From Lithobates sylvaticus (lineage: Eukaryota; Chordata; Amphibia; Anura; Ranidae), in assembly GCA_028564925.1 (NCBI GenBank), contig CM053029.1, positions 193,808,940-193,872,939 of the forward strand: a stretch of DNA of 64,000 bases. The letters are read 5' to 3'. Of this stretch, positions 11,975 through 22,498 are shown piece by piece. Within the stretch, counting starts at the first letter, position 1; each line of letters begins with the position of its first letter. The notes below the pieces were generated by a model that was not told where the DNA came from, made no database searches, and was given only the letters and a program-made list of their open reading frames with translations. A program made the position numbers and the translations under genes.

Positions 11975-12935
11975 CACCCGCCGGGCGATCAGGGGGTTAA
12001 ACCGTTATTGGGTAATAAATGGCGGGTGCCCTGACAGTATAAAAAACAAGCTAACTAACCAGCGTCACCCGTAACAGTAATACAAAAAAAAACTGGTTAC
12101 CTAGCGACACTAATGCAGGGATCAGAAAAACGATCGCTTAGTGACACTGGCAAAAGGGGGTGAAAGGGTTAACTAGGGGCAATCAGGGGGTTAAACCTTT
12201 ATTAGGTAATATATGGGGGGTACCTGACGCTATATAAAAACCTGACGGGGAACCTAAATAACGAAATAACTAACTGGCTAACCAGCGTCACCAGTGACAT
12301 TTTATACGGTGATCACTGGTGAAAGGGTTAACTCTAGGGGCAATCAGGGGGTTAAAACCTTTATTTAGGTTGTAATATGGGGGTACCTGACCTATAAACC
12401 TATTTATGAACCTATATAAACATGGCGGTTAACCTAAAAAAAAACTGGTTACCTAGCGACACTAATGCAGCGATCAGAAAAACGATCGCTTAGTGACACT
12501 GGCAAAAGGGGGTGAAAGGGTTAACTAGGGGCAATCAGGGGGTTAAACCTTTATTAGGTAATATATGGGGGTACCTGACGCTATATAAAAACCTGACGGG
12601 GAACCTAAATAACGAAATAACTAACTGGCTAACCAGCGTCACCAGTGACAGTTATACGGTGATTACTGGTGAAAGGGTTAACTCTAGGGGCAATCAGGGG
12701 GTTAAAACCTTTATTTAGGTTGTAATATGGGGGTACCTGACCTATAAAACTATTTATGAACCTATATAAAACATGGCGGTTAAAATAAAAAAAAATGGTT
12801 ACCTAGCGACACAATGCAGCGATCAGAAAAACGATCGCTTAGTGACACTGGCAAAAGGGGGTGAAGGGGTTAACTAGGGGCAATCAGGGGGTTAAACCTT
12901 TATTAGGGGGGGGTAGGGGGCTACCTAGGACCTAA
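11975..12935. repeat. Tandem array, about 350 bp unit, with nested half-units
   Basis: The marker ctggttacctagcgacac occurs at about 12093, 12445 and 12795 (spacing 352 and 350). Within each unit the phrase caatcagggggttaaa appears twice, about 160 bp apart, so the unit is itself a diverged dimer. About 2.7 units are visible. Successive copies are very similar, which suggests recent expansion or homogenisation inside the TTAA element. Confidence 0.85.
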
Positions 12936-13193
12936 AACTAACTGCCCTGACAGTTATTACAGTCACACTGACACTAAATGCAGTGATCAGTAAATAAATG
13001 ATCACTGCAATTAGTGACACTGTGACTGGGGGGGGAGGGGGTGATCTGGGGGGTGATCAGGGGGTGACAGGGGGGTGTTTTGTGTGCCTAACTGTACTGG
13101 TGTCAGTGTAGTGTTGTGCACTAACCTTAACATGTTCGCCGCTCGGCGTCTCCGGTCACATAGACCGGCGCACCGAGCGTGACATCACTTCCG

Positions 13194-13410
13194 CCTTCCT
13201 GTCTATACAATAGACAGGAAGGGGAAGCTTTTCATTCGCCAGGAGCGATCGCGAGGGGGTGGCCAGAAACCACTGGCCGTCCCCTCGTCCCGGATCGCTC
13301 CTGAAGCGATGCCGACCGTCCCCGCCGGCGGAGGGGGGTCCGATCGGACCCCCCAACCGCCTAAAGAATGGCACGTACAGGTACGTGGTTCTGCCTGTAC
13401 GTGCCATTCT
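13194..13410. repeat. Hairpins at the right end of the 5 kb TTAA element
   Basis: Two strong inverted repeats lie just inside the right terminus. The first is ccttcctgtcta with its complement across tacaa (13195-13223). The second is a perfect 17 bp arm agaatggcacgtacagg at 13365-13381 with its complement at 13394-13410 over a 12 nt loop. Comparable hairpins occur in the 25.8 kb copy, so they may be a structural feature of the family's right end. Confidence 0.75.
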
Positions 13411-13450
13411 GCCGACGTATATCTACATGGGGCGGTCGGCAAGTGGTTAA

Positions 13451-14675
13451 AGCAAGGATTCATCCTGCCTTGTATCATTGGTTCAGGCTGGTAATGGTGG
13501 TGTAATGGTGTGGGGGATATTTTCTTGGCACACTTATGACCCGTTAGTACCAATTGAGCATCGTTTAAATGCCACGGTCTACCTGACTATTGTTGCTGAC
13601 CATGTCCATCCCTTTATGACTACAGTGTATCCATCTTTTTCTTTCAAAAAAGTTTTATTGTTTTCAAGAAGCATACATTGTACAATTTGGCATTGTACGT
13701 CGATTAGCGACGTAGGAATTACATGAAATACAGTATAACCATAAAGAGTATGTATTCAAACTCTGTGTAAATAACAAGAAAAACGTGGTAAACATAGAAC
13801 GAAACCTGACCTCTCAAGTGGCACCCCAAACGGGAACATTAGTGCCACAGGAGAGGAGAGGAATCACTAGTATATCATATATAATGCAGACAGCGGTAGC
13901 TATGGGTTAGTAGCATAGGTATTATAGTGTATATTCTCCAGGGGGTTTAAGTATTGCTCAGTCAAGAAGTGGATCGTCAGGATGTATGCGGGTGTCTTTA
14001 ATTACTAGTCGCAGTTGTAGGCGCATTTGAAGTCCAGTTAATCCAGGGTTGCCAGTGGGCATTGGTCTTGGTATAACAACCATTACTGGCTGCTGTCATA
14101 AGTTCGTAGCTGTAGTGTAGGGCCACTATATTCAGGACTTGTGAGAGTGTCAAGGATGAGGAAGATTTCCAATGTCTAGTGAGGTTGAGCCTGGCTGCTA
14201 GGAGTATGTGTGTAGTGACATATCTGATGGGGTATGGGAGGTCATCTATGGTCAGATTCAAGATTGCCAGAGCAGGTGACTGGGGGATTGGGATGTTGGC
14301 GATTTTGTTGAGAAGTTGGAATACTTCCGCCCAGTAGTGTATCCATCTTTTGATGGCTACTTCCAGCAGGATAATGCACCATGTCACAAAGCTCAAATCA
14401 TCTCAAACTGTTTTTTTGAACATGACAATGAGTTCAGTGTACTCCAATGGCCTCCACGGTCAGCAGATCTCAATCCAATTGAGCACCTTTGGGATGTGGT
14501 GGACTGGGAGATTCACATCATGGATGTGCAGCTGACAAATCTGCAGCAACTGCATGATGCTATCATGCTAATATGGACCAAAATCTCTGAAGAATGTTTC
14601 CAACACCTTGTTGAATCTATGCCAGGAAGAATTAAGGTAGTTTTGAAGGTAAAATGGGTTCTAACCTGGTACTAG
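13451..14675 (+). pseudogene. Tc1 transposase, C-terminal half, interrupted by a LINE
   Basis: Homology resumes at 13451 immediately after the TTAA (gtaatggtgtgggggatatt region), runs to 13639, is interrupted by the LINE, and resumes at 14336. The last part reads QQDNAPCH (second catalytic Asp) and SADLNPIEHLWD (third acidic block) and ends at LTWY. Several stops lie in 13451-13623. Together with 7870-8381 this is one dead gene split into three. Confidence 0.85.
13640..14335 (-). mobile_element. 5'-truncated L1/Tx1 LINE with 16 bp target duplication
   Basis: A perfect 16 bp duplication (agtgtatccatctttt) flanks the insert at 13624-13639 and 14336-14351. The 3' end faces left: a T-tract and, on the minus strand, an AATAAA signal lie at the left border. 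The minus-strand frame from about 14290 to 13998 encodes the last part of LINE ORF2 (ILLAARLNLTRHWK, then WQPWINW), closely matching the C terminus of the full-length LINE at 59-62.8 kb. Only about 700 bp was inserted. Confidence 0.9.
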
Positions 14676-14768
14676 CAAGGTGTACCTAATAAAGTGTCCG
14701 GTGATACAACATACATTGTGGTGGAAGACACATGGATCAACGCGTTTCTCTTAGAACAGGCTAATGTG

Positions 14769-15680
14769 CAGTGCATCTGAAAAGTATTCATAGCGTTTCA
14801 CTTTTTCCACTTTTTGTTATGTTACAGCCTTATTCCAAAATGGATTGAATTAATTATTTTCCTTAAAATTCTACAAACAATTCCCCATAATGACAATGTG
14901 AAAGAAGTTTGTTTGAAATCTTTCCAAATTTATTAAAAATAAAAAATTTAAAAAAATCCAATGTACATAAGTATTTAGAGCCTTTGCTCTTGTTGAAGCA
15001 CCTTTGGCACTAATTACAGCCTCAAGTCTTTTTTAGTATGATGCTACAATCTTGCCACACCTATTTTTGGGTAGTTTTTACCATTCTTCTTTGCAGGACC
15101 ACTCAACCTCCAACAGGTTGGATGGGGAGTGCAGCTGCACAGCCATTTTCTGATCGAGATGTTCAATCTGCTTCAAGCCTGGGCTCTGGCTGGGCCACTC
15201 AAGGACATTCACAGAGTTGTCCCATAGCCACTCCTAAGTTATGTTATGGTTGTCCTGTCGAAAGATAAACCCTTGTCCCAGTCTGAGGCCCAGAGAGCTC
15301 TGGAGCAGGTATTCATCAAGGATGTCCCTATACATTGCTGCATTCATCTTTCCCTCAATCCTGACTAGTCTCCCAGGTCTTGCTGCGGAAAACATCCCCA
15401 CAGCATGATGCTGCCACCACAATGCTTCACTGTAGGAATGGTATTGGCCAGGTGATGAGCGGTGCCTGGTTTCCTCCAGATATGACACTTGCCATTTAGG
15501 CCAAAAAGTTCAATCTTTGTTTCATCAGACCAGGGGATTTTGTTTCTCATGGTCTGGGGGCCCTTCTGGGGGGGTCCTTCCTGTCATTATGGGGTATTGT
15601 TTGTAGAATTTTGAGGAAAATAATGAATTTAATCCATTTTGGAATAAGGCTGTAACATAACAAAATGTGGAAAAAGTATA
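14769..15680 (-). mobile_element. Second Tc1 family, internally deleted copy
   Basis: The left end cagtgcatctgaaaagtatt and the block gttatgttacagccttattc are mirrored on the right by ggaataaggctgtaacataa at about 15639. This is the Tc1 family whose ends begin cagtgcatct. It spans about 0.9 kb, missing the N-terminal part of the transposase. The outermost right end is degraded into an AT repeat. Confidence 0.8.
15234..15550 (-). pseudogene. Tc1 transposase remnant (catalytic region)
   Basis: The minus strand encodes WSDETKIELFG (first catalytic Asp), WRKPGTAHHLANTIPTVKHC, GGSIMLWGCF, and in a second frame YRDILDEYLLQSSLGLRLGQ and FIFRQDN (second Asp). The order is that of a Tc1 DDE domain, but it is split between frames and lacks the N-terminal DNA-binding half. 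A third copy of the same family is at 50.7-52.0 kb. Confidence 0.8.
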
Positions 15681-16430
15681 TAAAAGTATATTATAATGTG
15701 GAATAAATATATAAGTATATATAGCATTCATCTTATTTAGAGGAATACATATATGGAAGATTCCATACATATCTTTGTGGCTTTGCATAATGTTTAATGG
15801 ACTTTTTCTAAAGAATGAAAAATGGTAACGTGTATATCACGAAATTTGAGTTGAGGCTACAATGGACTTTTATGGTATTTATTTTACAACAACTTATTAA
15901 AAACATACATAGTTTATTTAAAAGAAAAAAAGAGAAAGGTATGTAACTCTTTAAATTCACAAATAAGGTGACACTGGAAAGGCTGATATGACCAATTCAC
16001 CCTATAATAACTGTACATTAGGAGCTTTTTTGCATACAGTACATATGGTGTTATAGAACAGAGATCATTATCATACCAGAGCAAGACCATGTGCAAAAGT
16101 CCAAATGGGATAGGTTTGCCCCAGCGGGTGTGGGAGCCCCCACAAACAAACAGGGGAAAAAGGGGTATGGCTTGTAATCGTAACAGTGGATGCAGCAATC
16201 TAGGACAAGTCCTCTCAAAGATAGAGCTATATAAACATCTAAGGGGCTGCAGCAGTCCTGGGACTTCCTATCCCTTACAGACGGGGATCTTTTGTGTGGA
16301 TGCAATGGACATCTATCTAACCCACTCGGACGATATCTCAGCCTTCTATCCATATACCTACTACAAGGACTGTACGGCCTCCGCCATATCTGCTTTAGAC
16401 TCACCTTCTGACAGAAACACCTTTAAGGAA

Positions 16431-16485
<55 letters not shown>
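16431..16485. repeat. (TG)n(TA)n microsatellite
   Basis: A pure TG run followed by a pure TA run, in the spacer between the arms of the palindromic element. Confidence 0.97.
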
Positions 16486-16486
<1 letters not shown>

Positions 16487-16644
16487 CATCTTACAGACAT
16501 CTATATGGCAGACTGGACCTTTAAGTGTATTATGGCTGCTCCCACACCCGCCGGGGCAAACCTATCCCATTTTGACTTTTGCACATAGTCTTGCTCTGGT
16601 ATGATAATGATCTCTGTTCTATAATGCCATATGTATGCAAAAAA

Positions 16645-16687
16645 GCTCCTGAAGAAGCGGTGACTATTTCCACGAAACATGTCGAGC
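16645..16687 (+). ncRNA. Hammerhead-ribozyme-like motif E
   Basis: Order of parts: stem I 5' side GCTC (16645-16648), core CTGAAGA (16649-16655), a weak stem II region, core GAAA (16674-16677), minimal stem III A-C/G-T around AT, cleavage-site C (16683), and stem I 3' side GAGC (16684-16687). All invariant core bases of a type I hammerhead are present. Stem II pairing is poor (GGTGA with TTTCC), so activity is doubtful. Confidence 0.55.
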
Positions 16688-16959
16688 ATGCTAATGTACA
16701 GTTGTTATAGGGTGAATTGGTAATATCAGCCTTTCTAGTGTCACCTTATTTGTGAATTTACAGAGTTACATACCTTTGTCTTTTTTTTCTTTTAAATAAA
16801 CTATGTATGTTTTTAATATGTTGTTGTATATTAAATAAAATGCAAATTTTTATATTTATTCTGTATATCCCAAACGTTTGTATGGTACCATAAAAGTCCA
16901 TTGTAGCCTTAACTTAAATTTCTCTATACATGACTGTTAGAACGCAGGCAGCCTCCCTT

Positions 16960-17300
16960 TTTCTTTATAGTTACAAATTATTTTTGGCACTCCATTTAAC
17001 ATGTATATCAAGCGATTTTTGTAGGTTTTGGATAGAGCTGCGTAGGGTTACAATTTCTGCATGGTTTTTACTGCTATCTAGTGCTCTGAGAGATTTCCCC
17101 TCACTTTCTGTCATGCTGATAATGGTTTTAGTGAGAGAAAATCTGCAATAGGGACACAGACATAAATAAAAAATCTGGCACAAGTTGTAGACTTTCCCTA
17201 CTCTACTAAAAAGCATTTTTATTTCTGTCTGTGTTTCTCCTGACAAGTTCCACTTGCTTCCTATCATAAAATTTTAGCAAGCCAGAAAGTGAGGGGAAAT
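16960..17300. repeat. Dispersed repeat, also at 19.98-20.16 and 22.7-22.9 kb
   Basis: Shared phrases (gttttggat-gag, tttttactgctatct, tcccctcacttcctgt, caagttccacttgcttcct) recur with divergence at about 19990-20160 and, inverted, at about 22720-22880. No ends or duplications were resolved and the family is not recognised. Confidence 0.4.
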
Positions 17301-17390
17301 CAGAGATTCAGATAGCAGTGAAAAAACAGACAGGGGCTCTAATCCTTCCCCATATTATACAAAAAAAGTTTGCGGCTGAATATTTACCAG

Positions 17391-17968
17391 TTAAAGAGTA
17401 ACTCCACTTTTGTTGAGAAAAAACACTCCCCTCTGGATGATACTGTATGTATATTACAAGGATTTTTATCAAACTGTGTTGCAGATTCCTATGTTTTGTT
17501 ATTTTGCAGAAATCATTCTGTGTTTGTCTGTGTCCATGTGGAAAGTGAATCTTATGGGAGTGGTATCATAATTATCAATCAGCTGCTGCACCTACAGGGT
17601 TCTAATAAGAAAAAATGCAGGATCTACAGACGTGATTGTCTATTAGGAGTATCTCACTAAAAATTTAAATTTGGTTGCAGGGGATGCCTGAAATCTGACT
17701 TGTATCTTAGTGTAGACTTCAGGGAAAATCAGTGTGCCAATCACACAAGCAGGAAATTCACATACACATTGTGTGTACAGAACACCTCCAGATAGCCATA
17801 TTGCATTGCACTTTACAGAAAATTACAGAGCAGCAGATTAAAAAGGAAAGGTAATTTTAAATAGCATTTAATCACAATATGACTTGTGTCGCAATTTTAT
17901 ATGCTAAATTATTATTTATTTTATTTGTATTTATTTATTTTTCCTAAGAAAGTGGAGTTACCCTTTAA
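17391..17968. mobile_element. TTAA-flanked MITE, 578 bp
   Basis: TTAA at 17391-17394 and 17965-17968. The inverted ends are AGagtaactccactttt on the left and aaagtggagttacccT on the right, so about 15 bp of terminal repeat. No coding capacity. A TTAA target and short inverted ends fit a piggyBac- or Kolobok-type MITE. Just to its right, 17974-18012 is a separate hairpin (aagttcacctt with its complement). Confidence 0.75.
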
Positions 17969-18292
17969 AATGCAAGTTCACCTTTACATAAAAATCTGTA
18001 AGGTGAACTTACACTGGACCCCACCCCATGCCCCGCTGGTCCCGCTGACCTTTAGGCCCACAATACCCTGCTGTGAAACACTGGGTTGACGCTTCACCAG
18101 TCCAGGTATTTAAAATCTCCGTGGCTTAATCTCCTACCCATACCTCTCAGTGTGTACAAATAAGAGGCATTCTAATTCGTCAGCACCGTCACATGGGCGG
18201 CACTGATCAATCAGACTCCATCTATCCTGTTCTGTCAGCGCTGAAGGAGAGGATGATTTCAAATCCCCGGACCAGTGAAGGGGCATTCCGGG

Positions 18293-19475
18293 GTCTGCAG
18301 TCTCTGACCATCTTCTCTATTATGTCTGCAGTCTCTGACCATCTCATGTAGTATGTCTGCAGTCTCTGACCATCTCATGTAGTATGTCTGCAGTCTCTGA
18401 CCATCTCCTGTATTATATCTCCAGTCTCTAACCGTCTCCTGTAGTATGTCTGCAGTCTCTGACCATCTCTTGTATCATGTCTGCAGTCTCTGACCATCTC
18501 CTGTATCATGTCTGCAGTCTCTGACCATCTCCTGTATTATGTTTGCAGTCTCTGACCATCTTCTGTATTATGTCTGCAGTCTCTGACCATCTCCTGTAGT
18601 ATGTCTGCAGTCTCTGACCATCTCCTGTATTATATCTCCAGTCTCTGACCTTCTCCTGTAGTATGCCTGCAGTCTCTGACCATCTCTTGTATCATGTCTA
18701 CAGTCTCTGACCATCTCCTGTATTATGTTTGCAGTCTCTGACCATCTTCTGTATTATGTCTGCAGTCTCTGACCATCTCATGTAGTATGTCTGCAGTCTC
18801 TGACCATCTCTTGTAACATGTCTGCAGTCTCTGACCATCACTTGTAGCATGTCTGCAGTCTCTGACCATCTCTTGTAGTATATCTGCAGTCTCTGATCAT
18901 CTCCTGTACTATGTCTGCAGTCTCTGACCATCTCCTGTATTATGTCTGCAGTCTCTGACCATCCTCTGCATTATGTCTGCCGTCTCTGACCATCTCCTGT
19001 ATTATGTCTGCAATCTCTGACCATCTTCTGTATTATGTCTGCAGTCTCTGACCATCTCCTGTATTATGTCTGCAGTCTCTGACCATCTTCTCTATTATGT
19101 CTGCAGTCTCTGACCATCTCCTGTATTATGTCTGCCATCTCTGACTATCTCCTGTATTATGTCTGCAGTCTCTGACCATCTCCTGTAGTATGTCTGCAGT
19201 CTCTGATCATCTCCTGTAGTATGTCTGCAGTCTCTGACCATCTCCTGCACCATGTGTGCAGTCTCTGACCATCTCTTGCACCATGTCTGCAGTCTAGGAC
19301 CATCTCTTGTAACATGTCTGCAGTCTCTGACCATCTTCTGTATTATGTCTGCAGTCTCTGACCATCTTCTGTATTATGTCTGCAGTCTCTGACCATCTCC
19401 TGTACTATGATTTCAGTTTCTGACCGTCTCTTGTATCATGTCTACAGTCTCTGACCATCTCCTGTACTATGTCTG
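18293..19475. repeat. 31 bp minisatellite, about 38 copies
   Basis: Consensus tctgcagtctctgaccatct plus cctgtattatg, 31 bp, with starts at 18325, 18356 and so on in regular register. Each unit contains a CTGCAG site. Variants (tgtagtatg, tgtatcatg, ttctgtatt) are intermixed, a sign of slippage or unequal exchange. Minus-strand repetitive peptides follow from the repeat; a 31 bp unit shifts frame every copy. Confidence 0.95.
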
Positions 19476-20215
19476 GGGGCTTTTCTAACAGACTCTCAAA
19501 CAGAAGCCCTCTCTGTGTGCATCAGAGTGACTCCCCTCCAGGTCTCATTAGTGTACGCTCTTCTTGTATTTTCTTTATTGTTAAAAGATCATCGGAGGAT
19601 CCTAGAGTAAGGAAGACTTCTTAGGGGAGCATCTGTGTGTTTGAATCATTGCCATAGAAACATTTGTAAAGGGGAGGAGTTGGTAAGATGACTATGCCCA
19701 TGTGGGGGCACCAGAAATATTTCTGCACCCAGGCGTCTGTGACCCTAGGATCAGCCCTGCTGCCCAGCCCAAAAAAGAGATCGCCCAGCTTAGTCCAGCA
19801 AAAAGCCTGCTGGAAAAAAGTCCGCCCAGCTTAGTCCAGCAAAGAGACTGCCAGACCAGCAAAGCGACTGCCCTGCCCAGCAAAGAGACCGCCCAGCAAA
19901 GAGACCGCCCAGATTAGTCCAGCAAAAAGACAGCAAGAGACTACCCAGTCATTTGACAGTTGGCGGGAAGTAGTTAAAGTATAACTAATGGCAAAAACTT
20001 TTTCTTAGTTTTGGATGGAGTGGAGAGGGATTAGAACACTTGTCGGTTTTTATTGCTATCTGTGCCTCTGTTGGGGAGATTTGTCCTGTTTACCATTGTC
20101 ATTGAAAGTGAAAGTAAAAGAAACTCACACATTTTGGGTTGTCCCCAGAAAAGTAAATCTTGTGAAGTCCTGGGGACCTGGGGGTTCCCCAAAGAATTCC
20201 CTTGAATTGCAAGGA
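19476..20215. other. Non-coding stretch with a short cagcaaagagaccgcc repeat
   Basis: 19762-19945 holds about six degenerate copies of a 20-30 bp phrase (cccagcttagtccagcaaag and variants). 19980-20160 matches the dispersed repeat noted at 16.96 kb. No gene is visible. Confidence 0.5.
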
Positions 20216-20279
20216 TACCAAGATAATACCCTTTAGGATTGGGCCTATGTGGGCACTATCCGTGAGACATCAAATCCTA

Positions 20280-20543
20280 GGGGGTTATTTACAAAAGGAA
20301 AATCCACTTTGCACTACAAGTGCACTTGGGAGTGCAGTCGCTGTAGATCCGAGGGGGGCATGCAAGGAAAATAAAAAACATAATTTTAGCTTGCACATGA
20401 CTGGATGATAAAATCAGCAGAGCTTCCCCTAATTTCTGATCTTCCCCTCAGATCTATAGCAACTGCACTACCAAGAGCACTTTCAAGCGCACTTGCAGTG
20501 CACTTGTAGTGCAAAGTGGATTTGCCTTTCGTAAATAACCCCC
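20280..20543. mobile_element. MITE with ggggg-ttatttac ends, 264 bp
   Basis: Terminal inverted repeats start gggggttatttac (20280-20292) and end gtaaataaccccc (20531-20543), extending inward through aaatccactttgcactacaa on both sides. It interrupts the left arm of the palindromic element: the empty-site order is visible in the uninterrupted right arm near 22618. A shorter copy lies at 56071-56181. Confidence 0.85.
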
Positions 20544-20623
20544 ATTATTTTAAGAAAATTTAAAAATAATGTTTACTAATACATACAAAATAAAACCATT
20601 TCAATAAGCATATAACATATTGC

Positions 20624-22169
20624 CAGGGCCGTTTTTAAGGCAGGGCAAAAGGGCCAGCTGCCTTGGGCCCTGTCATTGTTGTGGGGCCCAAAGCAGGTGC
20701 CTCATACTTGGCAACTATCCCAGTTTAAATTCCCTTGTCCCTTGAGGTTTTAGTCCCATGATGTGTCTTGATAGCTCAGTGTGAAGTTCTGTTACTAATG
20801 CTGCCCAGCTCTGCCCTATTGTTGTGTACAGATGACTCACCTGCAGACCCTGTGTTTATATGTAAATACTAACATTGATATGTAAATAGTGACGGCATTC
20901 ATATGTAAATAGAGGCAGACCGGCAGGATTCATATGTAAATAGAGCTGATATTCATATCTATATCATGCCCCCCTGAGGTCATATCCACCATCACCTATA
21001 CTGAATACTGCCCACTTGGGAGGTAAAGGGGCATGCTTGAAAGTCCTGCCTACAACTGTGGTCATTAAGCCTATCATCAGCCTGTTCTGCAAAGGTAAGC
21101 AAATTAGTAGGGGGGGGGTAGTGTGGGGTGTGCAGAGGTAGGCAGAGAAGGAATTACAGTTTGGGGTGAACAGGTGAGCAAGGAGGGGATGCATGGAGCT
21201 AAGTAAGGTGGGTGCAAAGATGAGCAGAGGAGGCAGGTAGAGTTAATGGGGAGGGGGAGTGGAGAGGATGGGGGAGGTTTGGGGTGCAGAGGTTAGCATG
21301 GGTTTAGGGATGCAAAGGTGTACTGACAGGGGGATAAAGATGTCGGTCATGTGTAGAGCAGCCCATTCATTTCAATGGGCTGCTCTATGTGCTACAAATG
21401 TGGAAGAAACTCCCAAACCCTTTTCCAAAATCACACAGTACCAAGGCACAAGTCAGCAGATGCGTGAGTATGTCATTAACAATTAATGGCACTGCTGTGT
21501 ATCTGCTAAAGGGCAGCACATTTCTTTGGTATCAGGTAAGCGATTTTGCATGCTTTCCCAACAGACACAAATGTGAACGCAGGCTAAATGTCTCAGTTAC
21601 ATTGGTGGTCAGTGTAAATCTTCTCATTACATTGGTGGTTACTGTGAATGCTTCTATTACATTAGTGGTCAGTGTAAACCCCTATTACTTTGGTGGCCAG
21701 TGTTGAAACTCCTCTTTATATTGGTAGTGTAAAAAAAAAATCAGCATTTGCCACACCCTCCCCCCAGCACTGTCACTGAGCCCAGGAGTCCTAGGATCCC
21801 TTGGAGTTTTCTATTTATTAATGGGCCCCTCATCTCCAGTCCATGGTGTGCAGGCAGTGAGGAGATGATGTGCTGTAATCTCTAGCAACCAATCAGTAAG
21901 TAAGCAGTAATGATGTGCAGTAACCTATAGTAACCAATCAGTGAGCCGTATTGATGTACAGTTATCTCTAGCAACCAATCAACAACCAGAAACTATGTGC
22001 TGTAACCTCTAGTAACCAGTCGCAATCACTGTCTGATCTGATTCATTAAACTGATTTTGAGTCTAGCTGCTTTTTATGTTATGTCTCAAAGCAGGTGGAG
22101 AGTGAAACTGCATGGAGGGGGGGCCCAACATTTTTTGCCCAGGGTCCAATCAATATTAAAGACGGCCCC
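20624..22169. mobile_element. hAT-type non-autonomous element, 1.55 kb, 8 bp target duplication
   Basis: The ends are cagggccgtttttaa and ttaaagacggcccc, an imperfect hAT terminal inverted repeat. The 8 bp catattgc flanks it at 20616-20623 and 22170-22177, and removing the element restores the palindrome arm. It has no transposase. It contains a roughly 33 bp tandem repeat around ttacattggtggtcagtgta (21590-21730) and repeats of the phrase agcaaccaatcagtaa (21880-22030). Confidence 0.85.
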
Positions 22170-22226
22170 CATATTGCAGCATACAAATTACAGAGAGGTA
22201 ACTATTACTATAGGTAAGTAAAGTGC

Positions 22227-22270
22227 ATGACACCTAACGTGTTTCAAGGACTCTTCTTCAGAGGTGTCAT
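22227..22270 (-). ncRNA. Hammerhead-ribozyme-like motif C
   Basis: On the minus strand: stem I 5' side ATGACACCT, core CTGAAGA, a short stem II region AGAGTCCTT, core GAAA, stem III A-C/G-T around AC, then T at the cleavage position, and stem I 3' side AGGTGTCAT. Stem I is a perfect 9 bp helix (22262-22270 with 22227-22235), the longest of the set. Stem II is very short and imperfect. Confidence 0.6.
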
Positions 22271-22457
22271 AAGATGACATGAATTGCTGTCTGTAATACA
22301 AGTACAGATGTAAGTACAGATAATATCATATGAATCATATCAATAACAAGCTTATAAGTTATCAAAAATGAATAGTATCATACTGACCATTCACATCCTA
22401 CACACAAAGTGTGTACTTATCTGTACTTGTATTACAGACAGCAATTCATGCCATCTT

Positions 22458-22498
22458 ATGACACCTCTGAAGAACAGTCCTCGAAATACATGAGTCAT
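22458..22498 (+). ncRNA. Hammerhead-ribozyme-like motif D
   Basis: The mirror partner of motif C in the right arm, plus strand: ATGACACCT, CTGAAGA (22467-22473), ACAGTCCTC, GAAA (22483-22486), then TACATGAGTCAT. Stem I is degraded compared with C: ATGAC still pairs with GTCAT, but the inner pairs are lost. Probably a decayed copy. Confidence 0.5.

Larger units (their letters stand above)
8382..13450. mobile_element. piggyBac-like non-autonomous element, 5 kb, inserted in Tc1
   Basis: TTAA flanks both ends (8382-8385 and 13447-13450). The left end reads CCACTTcagcccc and the right end, inverted, CCACTTgccgaccg. A TTAA duplication plus short inverted ends is the piggyBac signature. It carries no open transposase. 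Inside are a 1.08 kb palindrome, a second CCACTT-type start at about 9965, a 350 bp tandem array, G-rich stretches (13026-13080) and terminal hairpins, so it is probably a composite of two or more related elements. Confidence 0.8.
7721..14704 (+). mobile_element. Tc1 element opened by two later insertions
   Basis: The left end cactcaccggccactttatt and the right end aataaagtgtccggtga are inverted copies of the terminal repeat of a well-known vertebrate Tc1 family, each bordered by a TA target (7719-7720 and 14705-14706). Subtracting the piggyBac-like insertion (8386-13450) and the LINE insertion (about 13640-14351 with one duplication) leaves about 1.2 kb, the normal Tc1 length. The three pieces of transposase sequence are in order and orientation. 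Confidence 0.88.
15841..16924. mobile_element. Palindromic hammerhead-bearing retroposon, copy 1
   Basis: Inverted arms at 15841-16137 and 16535-16924 share blocks such as ctacaatggacttttatggt, ctttaaattcacaaataagg and ccagagcaagaccatgtgca with their complements. The spacer of about 400 bp holds a TG/TA microsatellite. The right arm carries a hammerhead-like motif. In the left arm the matching segment is deleted between the gctc and catgctaat blocks. No coding sequence. The family is probably a non-autonomous Penelope-like or retrozyme-type retroposon (inference). Confidence 0.7.

Noticed and set aside
18698-19334. Minus-strand peptides with a repeating VRDCRH-type motif
   Set aside because: They are translations of the 31 bp minisatellite. 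The frame shifts every unit and no gene signals exist.
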